Part shown: in pieces, positions 56,625 through 64,000 of the stretch
Position numbering within the stretch: position 1 is the first letter of the stretch
Layout: each line of letters starts with the position of its first letter
Origin: Eumeta japonica
Lineage: Eukaryota > Arthropoda > Insecta > Lepidoptera > Psychidae
Direction of reading: 5' to 3'
DNA length: 64,000 nt
NCBI GenBank assembly: GCA_005406025.1
Contig: BGZK01000739.1
Span: 62,001-126,000 of the forward strand
Notes under the pieces: model-generated
The model's database searches: none
Seen by the model: only the letters and a program-made list of their open reading frames with translations
What the model was told of the DNA's origin: nothing
Program-made: the position numbers and the translations under genes

Positions 56625-59312
56625 TTGGGGGAAGGGGCGCACTTTGATACACGGGGCATATTGATACTCTACTCATATTTCAAAACCGAAAAACATTACG
56701 AACACCGGTACATCACTAGAACGCTCAAGGACAAGCACAATAATGGCAGTTGTGACAACGCTCGCTGCCAGTTCGCCGTTCGGCTTCGACAGGTGTAAAC
56801 GTGTTTGTGCTGCCACTGACTAAAATTTTACGCGATATGTGAACGTGTATTACAGTCAAGTTATTAGTAGTTTTTATGATTTTATTTTACCAAAAGTAAG
56901 TGATTATATACAAATGTGATTTTGAATAGTGTTTTAAGTAAAATAATCAATAGTAAGTTAATAAATTAATTGTTTGTAAAAAACGTCCGTTGGGGCACTT
57001 TGATTCAGTAAGATGCGGGGCACAATGATACGTATCAATCTGCCCCTTCAGTGTATTATTCTGCCCCGTCTGTGTATTAAAGTGCCCCGTCATGAAAATT
57101 CAATTATTTCTTTTTTTTGTAGTAGAAAATGGTCCGCACCTATAAACCCAAGACTGACAGAAAAGACATTGACAAAGAGAGCGTAAAAGATGCTTTACGC
57201 GAAGGACTGTCAAAGACTTTATCCATACGCAAAGCAGCTGACAAATATGGAATCAAAGCTGCAACCTTACAACATCGCATAGAAAAGTTTAGGCAATCAT
57301 TTGAAGCAACCAGGACTTCAACTTCTACACATACAGCATATTCACCACCAGCAGCAGCGCCGTCTGTGGAGATGGTACAAGCAGAATCGTCTTCATTGGA
57401 CGCTGAACTACCATCATCAGATGCTGCTAGTGCATCGTCATCAAACATCTATGGGTCAAAATATACAGTTGTACAAGTTTTTTCAAAATAACAAGAAAAA
57501 GGACTGACTGAATATTTATTAAACTGCAGTAAAATGCACTACGGTCTTACCCTGAAGCAGCTTTTGACTTTGGCGTACGAGTATGCGGAATCCTCTGGGT
57601 GTAAATATCCTAAATCCTAGAAAGAAAACAAATGCGCTGGAAAAGATTGGGCAGCAAACTTTAGAAAAAGGAATCCCAGAATTGAGTCTCCGAAAGCCAT
57701 TTTCTCCGAAAGGATTTTCCAAGCCTGGGATATGGCCAATAAAGAACTGATATTTAACGATGACGACTTTTCCCCAATTGACATTTTCAGCACGGGTTAT
57801 CATAACTATACAGATCAAAATAGTCACAACGCGGAATAAGATTTAGACTTTTTAGATACGGAAACAAGTCACATTGATGACATTGCTGATAGAGAACTAA
57901 ATAAAACGCTTGTTTTGGAGACCGACCCATTTAATAAAGTGCCTGATGTTGACGAATCTCTTCGACCTTCCTCGTCGATTCTTTCTCCGAAAATAGTAAG
58001 ACCTTACCCGAAAAAAGCCGCCACTGAAAACGCCCCAAAAAAGAAGGGGAAAGAAAAGGGGCGTTCAAGAGTATATACTGAGACGCCACAAAAAATAGAT
58101 TAGAAAGCTTGCGCAAGGAGAAAGAGAGAAAGAAGGAACTACAAAAAGTCAAACAACACGCCATAGAAATGAAAAATGCAAAAAAGCTATTGAGATCATC
58201 GGAACCAAAAAAGAAAAAGAAGTGGTATTTTTCCATTAGAAACAGATTCCGATTCTAATCAAAATGAAATCGTGATAACAAGTGATAGTAAAGACATTGA
58301 TGCCATATCCGAATCAGAAGATGAGGTTAATCATGAGGTTGTTAACCCTGAAACAATAAACGTCGGAGATTTCTTACTTATTAACTTCGAGAAGAAGAAA
58401 ACTGTCATTTGTTATGTTGCCAAAATTCTATTAAAATATGGAATGACAGAGCATCAAGTGTCACATCTCAAAAAAAAGCAGGGTCTTCTAAGTCTGTATC
58501 TCCCATTGTGGAAGACAAAGCAAGCGCAGATGTTAAAGATATAGTTTTGAAATTACCAAAAACAATTTACTCCTAAGGTTACATCTCGTACATCATCCCT
58601 TTACTCATTTTCGATAGATTTAACGAGATTTAATGTGCAGTAGATATTGATAAGATAGTGTTCTTTTTAATGTTGGTGATTTTATAACTACTTTGTCAAA
58701 TTTATGAGTCTATACATAAATTCTTGATGTTTTTGATTAGACATGTTTAGAAAAAGATTTATTATTTTGATAGGAGGTTATATGAAGTTATGTTATTGTT
58801 TTTGTGAACCTTGTGCATTTTTAAGTCTGTTTGCTCATTATTTGACTGATTAGATAGTACCTAAAAGAAAGTTACGGGAAATGACTAATTGTGTTTTTTT
58901 CATTGTTATTTTTTCAAGCTTGAGAAACTAATTAAAAATAATGTTTCTACGTAAAACAAAGTTGATTTGTGATCTCATTCAATCATATGTTATTTATTTG
59001 TTCATGTTAAGCAATAAAGCAGTCGAGATGGTGGAATATCTTATAGTTCTTGTGGTTTTCAACTAAGAATCAAACTGCCTCACCCTATGTATCTAAAATG
59101 CCCCGTGGGTGGGGCAGAATGATGCAAAATCGTTTTTTTTTATTACACCCAAAATAACTTTATTACTGATAACTTTTAGTGGATATTTCATACCAAAAAT
59201 TTAAACTGAATAATTGAGCTATCCATACTTAAAAAAAAATATTGAAATATGACGCCTTAAATCCGTCAAACTGGGTTTTGAATTTTTGTGCATCAATGTG
59301 CCCCCTCCCCAT
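56625..59312 (+). mobile_element. pogo-like DNA transposon, DDE domain deleted
   Basis: The left end (gggggaaggggcgcactttg, 56627-56646) and the right end (complement of caatgtgccccctcccc, 59286-59303) form imperfect terminal inverted repeats. Inside both ends lie further GGGGCA-type boxes in both orientations: 56660, 56993, 57015, 57041, 57064, 57082, 59099 and 59111. In between is the decayed transposase frame. About 2.7 kb. Exact ends and TA target duplication could not be fixed. Confidence 0.7.
57129..58641 (+). pseudogene. pogo/Tigger-like transposase relic without DDE core
   Basis: Order: KDALREGLSKTLSIRKAADK, a psq-type HTH (about residues 18-50); a Ser/Ala-rich linker; EYLLNCSKMHYGLTLKQLL and SGCKYPKS, the CENP-B-type second HTH with TAG where Trp is expected, then after a shift PELSLRKP; then directly the C-terminal tail (DDFSPIDIFSTGYHNY, IVRPYPKKAATEN, GRSRVYTETPQK) and VGDFLLINFEKKKTVICYVAKI. 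The DDE nuclease that should lie between is gone. Stops at 57489, 57618 and 57838. Family assignment by motif memory. Confidence 0.75.
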
Positions 59313-60090
59313 ATTCCGAACTCGCAATAAACGAGGTAACAGCGTGTTGAAGGCGTTAAGTCTAAACGCACACGATGACTTGTTATTATATAATAAGTTT
59401 GAAATAAGCCCACAGAAGCGATAGCTATTGTATTTTCAACTGAAAATCGCGAAATTTTTTCCGTTAGGTGTACTGTGCATCATCAGTGAAAAGCAGTTTT
59501 ATAAGACTACAATATAATACAATGTTTTTTTTTTCTTTTTTTGTGACTGTAAACTAATTATTGCATATTGTAGTATTTCCATTTTCTCTTCACGTGTTTA
59601 TTGTTAAATGCCTAGCTAATTATTTTTATTTAATCATTTGTTGACAACACAATAATCATTTGTTGGTCGCGCGTCGGTTTGATAATTAGTTCAGAAAGTT
59701 TTTTATTGACCCTCAAGGCGAACAGATTCAAGCTACACAAACATTCTGGTCAAATAAAAGAAATTGGGTTTTGTCGTCTTGTTTGAGGATCACTTAAATT
59801 GCGTTTTAAGTAACGGAACTAATTCGGTTCACATAAAGTTTCCCAGTATGTATGTGACCACATCGAAAACTACTTTGTAGACGATGGCACTATAGTGGTC
59901 TATCAAAAGTCTTCTCTCTGGCCTTCTGACTTGATAATTGTTCACGTGAGAGTACAGCTCACGGTATCGATAAGCCCTTTTAATGGTTCACCGAGCCGTT
60001 TTAGACTGACACCATTTTACAAATATTCCATATTCAATAATATTATCATTTGAACCTATATAAGAAATTAATAGAGTTATAATAAAGCTT
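59313..60090. other. Intergenic, nothing recognised
   Basis: AT-rich DNA without frames or repeats that I can name. Confidence 0.45.
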
Positions 60091-60596
60091 CCCTGTTGAA
60101 AACATCCAATACAGTCCCATACAAAACAATAAAATCTGTAATGGCTTATATGTAATCTATCTGGAAGAAAAACTTTCCAGATAGAGTTAAATTTGGAATT
60201 TATATGTATAGTCCATCATAGCAAGGTTTCTTTATTGGACTTAATGGGATTGTAATGTTATTTGTATCTGTATGGATCCTAACTGCGCCTTACCTGTAGG
60301 TTTGTATCCGTTTTTATCGTAAGTCCATGTGGGCATAAAAACCAATGTGGATTTCCGAATACGAAATAGAAAATGTTTTTAATGCTTTTTAATGACAATT
60401 CCACAATCGGAAAAAATGATGTATTCTATATGTAAATCTAGATAAGAACTCTGCAGACATGTAAGTTCCATTAAACTTTCCGTTTCGTCCCTTCGAAAGT
60501 TTTTATGGGTATGGATATGGATTTGCAGCGACAAAAGCACATTAGATTCTAATACAATCATTTCTTATTAGAATCTATTGGATGTTTTCAACAGGG
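60091..60596. mobile_element. MITE, ~20-bp perfect terminal inverted repeats
   Basis: Left end ccctgttgaaaacatccaat and right end attggatgttttcaacaggg (60577-60596) are exact reverse complements, extending one further base. 506 bp, no coding capacity. It includes a small internal hairpin (ctatctgga ... tccagatag, about 60157-60185). The CCC start recalls piggyBac ends, but no TTAA flank is present, so the superfamily is open. Confidence 0.85.
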
Positions 60597-61545
60597 TTGT
60601 TAGCTTGACTTAATTCTGCTATACCGTCACTATTAACTTAATTATGCAAAAATTTTGTTCTATATACGCAATTCATTTTTTTTTATTTCACGCATCTTTA
60701 TATAACATTTTATAAAACCTCTATAAACTTAAAGCGCGTGTATATTTTCAGTGAAACCTAGCGCTATATAGACATTGACAGTAAACTATATTTCGAAGTA
60801 ATATTTAAAGGCAGGAGTAAAAATACTACTCAAAATATAATATTACTAACAACAAATTTACTCAATTTCGAATGCCTTCGATGCCATCAGTCACATCGCG
60901 AAACGATGAATTAATTAAATTACAACGTTTGCACCGAGGCATTAAGAATGCTTTTAAATTAATATAGGATTTACTTAAGTTCTAACAGTAAACACTTGTC
61001 GGAACTCAAATAATTCTTTTCACAAGCTCATGTTCATTGTAAAAGCTTCTGTAATGCGATTAAGAACTTCATTGGCCATATTAATGCTTCTGTAATGCCA
61101 TTAAAAAGCCTATTGTGAAATATCTCGAGCTGTTTAAATTGTGCTCATGGTAGCATTACATTAGTCGTATAACGTTTGTAAAACTAATATAGAACCTAGG
61201 CCATAATGCTACAAGACACGAAAGCCGTAAATCGGTCATTTTACGTCTTCAATGTGCTACTTGAGGAGTACTACATTTAATAATAAAAAGATGTGTCCAA
61301 GTGCAAAATTATTTGCTTAGTAAAAGGAGTTACTTTGTTTTTGAATGACGAATAATTAAACTATCGAAACTGGAATAGGACATTCCAATTTTGAATATCA
61401 AAACTCTTAAATCTTCTCCCGATCTTGCTGAAGGAAAATATTGGGATTTGTAGTATTAGTTTTATAATTTAAATATGTTTATTCAGAAATGGTTATCGAC
61501 ACAAGCAAGTCATTGGAAATATAACTATAAATACTACTAGCCTTC
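60597..61545. other. Intergenic, nothing recognised
   Basis: AT-rich. The block 'gcttctgtaatgc.attaa' occurs twice (61048, 61086), a small tandem duplication. Confidence 0.45.
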
Positions 61546-61720
61546 ATGATAATTTTATTGGGGATGAAATTAAAAAATATTTATGCCAGAATTCAGTGGA
61601 TTGATGTCAACAGTGAGAAATCGTCCCGATCCGTGGTCCACATGAGAGTACCACAGAGACAAATCCTTGGTCCATTCCAAATTTTAATCAATATAGTGGC
61701 CCAGCCTCATCTCATAAATA
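61546..61720 (+). pseudogene. LINE reverse transcriptase fragment
   Basis: Reads ARIQWIDVNSEKSSRSVVHM followed by RVPQRQILGPFQILINI, the RT segment normally GVPQGSILGPxLFLIYIND. Similar to the start of LINE copy C (QGSILDPFLFLVYIN). Cut off just before a hairpin. Confidence 0.7.
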
Positions 61721-61745
61721 TTGAGATTATTTATGGGATGAGGCT
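61703..61745. repeat. 18-bp inverted repeat at the end of the LINE fragment
   Basis: agcctcatctcataaata and tatttatgggatgaggct pair with one mismatch around a 7-nt loop. Confidence 0.85.
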
Positions 61746-62985
61746 CCTTACAGGTGCTATATCATGTTGTTTACGGGCCTTCATGGTTATTGGTCACGTA
61801 CCTACACTAAAAATGCATGAAACCAAGTTTATATTTGACCATATTAGGTAGTGTGTGACGAAGTACTTCTAAAACTTTGTTTTTGCAATATTAGTCTAGT
61901 CAACAAGTGCTTTTAAGTCAAACATTTTTCTCAGTTTCAAAAAATAATTTGAACAAAGTGGCATTCGATTCGGAATAACATGTAAATGGTTTTTGAAAAA
62001 GTTGATGTACCGTACAATTAACTGAAAAAAAAAATGGGGTTTAGTTTTTCGCAAATATCTCAAACATTATTTGAAAATTTTCAAATTTGAAGTGATTCAA
62101 AAAGTGGAAAAAACTTATCGTAAAAAAAAAGTCTTAACTCTCAGAACTGTAGGACTGATGTTTATAATTTTCCCAGAGTTGAAAATACGTCCGAGAACGG
62201 ATACTGCCATCATCGAACACTAATAATAAATATCATTTAAACATATTAAATATGAAAATTTAGAAATGAAAAAATTCTGGTCCTTAGAGTATAGATAAAT
62301 AAACAATAATCCATGATCAAAAAGGTTTTATCGCAATTTTTCTATTAAGTATCCATTAGTTAATTAATATTTTTTTCGAACGAGAACATGAACGTTATAA
62401 ATGCGATAATTGTTAGTTAACAAATCTGAGATTTTTTTTCGTGTTTTGGAGCTATTTTAAACGAAAACGATTCCCGTTGAAAAAAAAAATAATAGTTCTT
62501 TTTCACTTTATTATCAACGACTTGCTTATAAATTAAAAATTAAGAAGCTTCATTAATCATTGAAATTTTTTTTGACATTACTATTGATCGGTTTTTTTTT
62601 ATGAACAGAAGCTACCTGAAAAGGATTTTTAATTTCTTACTTTTTTGAAAACTACTATAAACAAATGCGTTGTTTAAAAGATTTTTTTTTTAATAAAATT
62701 TGATGTAAATTACGAATTAAGACAAAGTAGTTCTTTAAAAAAAATTATTGCTTAAAAGCGCATTTGTAACGATTTTTTCTACCATCTATAATTAATATTT
62801 GGCCAGTCACATTGTACATTAAAAACGTAAAACGTGATGTAAAGCTCAATTTTTAGTATATGTCATTTGGACTCATTAAAGAAGCATGAAATTATATTTT
62901 GCAAGCAAAAAACTTGATCCTAAAGTCCATCTCTGCAACGTCCCACTAACTTTAAATGATCATACAAAATTTGGGAATAATTTAA
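61746..62985. other. Intergenic, nothing recognised
   Basis: Very AT-rich, with many poly-T and poly-A runs. Confidence 0.45.
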
Positions 62986-62989
62986 AAAA

Positions 62990-63215
62990 TCGTTTTTTTT
63001 CAAAATTTATCGTTAACGACATCTCACGAACGAATCAACCGATTTTGACCGGAACGGCAGCGATGGACGTGGTTTTTTGATGTCAAGAGCTGATTAGTTT
63101 TTGGAATTGATCAGTAAAACCGTTTAAAAGTTATTCTAAAAAAAACACAATTGAAAAAATTTTGTAGTTTTTCTGAGAACTTTGGAATCTACTGGTCCGA
63201 ATCGGTTCAAACTTT
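62990..63215 (-). repeat. Dispersed repeat R1, copy 2 (inverted)
   Basis: Reverse complement of 55480-55700 in the same order: ttcggaccagtagattccaa, ttttcaattgtgtttttttt, aaaatcggttgattcgttcg. Confidence 0.75.
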
Positions 63216-63460
63216 CATTGTAAAATGAGTATGGTAAAATGGTAAAATGAGCCTTTTAGTTTTTATTTCTGTTTCAATTTTAATGCTTTATTTTTATAGA
63301 ATTTATAGTCAATTCATTTAAAAATATTATAAGCAAAGAAAATTATTTTTAGTCCCCTGATTTTAATAAATACCTATTATTATCTATAAATAGCCAAAGC
63401 CTTTGAATTGAATACACACGTTTAGTAAAAAAGATTTTACATTTCCTGACTCTTGAAACA

Positions 63461-63534
63461 CACACGCACTCACGCACACACACACACACACACACAAACA
63501 CGCGCGCGCGCGCGCGCGCGCAATATATATATAC
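63461..63534. repeat. Compound (CA)n(CG)n(AT)n microsatellite
   Basis: A CA-rich stretch to 63498, then ten CG units (63501-63520), then an AT run to 63533. Alternating purine-pyrimidine throughout. Confidence 0.95.
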
Positions 63535-64000
63535 GGACTAATGTATACATGTAAATGCACTTTAATTATAAAAATGTAATTAACTTATTCTTGAATCTCT
63601 TTATTGTGTCATAGTGTAATTATATTTTTTTGTCCAAATAACTGTTAACTTTCATGTACTATCACGGTCACTCATATTTTATTGTTTCAGTAATTACTTT
63701 CAAATAAAGACAGGCAAAGTGTTTCGAAGTGAACAACAACACTGCATTCCCTATAAGTACGAGTTCGGTGCGGTTAGAGGGAGATTGTGGCGACGCGTCA
63801 CCACGCCAATGCATCGCCATCGCCACACCGACAGCCGATCTGACCGCCGCATTAATGTTTTTCATCCGTTTAATTGTATTTGAATGAGAGTTTCTTTGTT
63901 GAAAATTGTTAGTGAATTTATTTTTAAATTACAGTATTCGGTTTTATTTATGTATAATTACGGTTACATCATAGATTTATCATGATTTTCTGTAAAACTT
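63535..64000. other. Intergenic, small GC-rich patch
   Basis: 63760-63850 is richer in CpG (ggcgacgcgtcaccacgcca). No coding region can be supported. It could be the edge of a neighbouring gene or promoter outside the window. Confidence 0.35.

Noticed and set aside
57915..58103. Separate gene encoding a lysine-rich nuclear protein
   Set aside because: It is the C-terminal tail of the decayed pogo-like transposase.
60091..60596. Assigning the MITE to piggyBac
   Set aside because: It starts CCC but the flanks are not TTAA, so the superfamily was left open.
63668..63865. 65-codon minus frame near the window end as a gene start
   Set aside because: Short, no domain, and its openness follows from the CpG-rich patch.

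Overview
The window looks like AT-rich insect DNA, almost certainly from a moth or butterfly. The reasons are a ten-exon CYP4-clan cytochrome P450 with insect-style GT-AG introns, an F-box/leucine-rich-repeat gene that aligns from memory with FBXL15/jetlag, and a dense load of decayed mobile elements typical of Lepidoptera (mariners, Helitron-like elements with CTAG 3' ends, non-LTR retrotransposons, foldback elements and MITEs). No rRNA, tRNA, operon or CRISPR was found. All family calls were made by eye, without a database search.

Layout. 1-12.8 kb: intergenic, with a deleted mariner (5.4 kb), a 190-bp foldback element (9.5 kb) and a mariner that breaks off at an (AT)n tract (11.05-12.17 kb). 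12.8-28.8 kb: one P450 gene on the + strand. Ten exons splice in frame to 499 codons with intact I-helix, ExxR, PERW and heme-Cys motifs. Its introns hold a ~103-bp tandem repeat, inverted repeat pairs, two mariner relics, a Helitron-like end and an isolated GC-rich block. 29.5-37 kb: fragments of a CR1/jockey-like LINE plus a mariner relic. 37-41.2 kb: a Helitron-like element with a degraded Helitron ORF, a 10-bp minisatellite and a second Helitron end nested directly behind it. 41.2-47.7 kb: two more mariners and other repeats. 48.5-49.3 kb: an apparently intact, intronless 270-aa F-box/LRR gene. 49.8-55 kb: mariner and Tc1/IS630-type relics. 56.6-59.3 kb: a pogo-like element that has lost its DDE domain and is bordered by many GGGGCA-type repeats. 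60.1-60.6 kb: a MITE with perfect ~20-bp terminal inverted repeats. 61.5-64 kb: a LINE fragment, a dispersed repeat and a CA/CG/AT microsatellite.

Only the P450 and the F-box/LRR gene look like working host genes, and nothing in the sequence links them functionally. The P450 is predicted to be an ER-membrane mono-oxygenase; the F-box protein is predicted to be a substrate adaptor of an SCF ubiquitin ligase. I see no convincing new multi-gene system. The points most worth checking are the P450's missing C-helix arginine and its stop-free 114-nt intron, the pogo-like element with its repeat array, the nested Helitron ends with a GC-rich ORF inside, and the short inverted-repeat elements.
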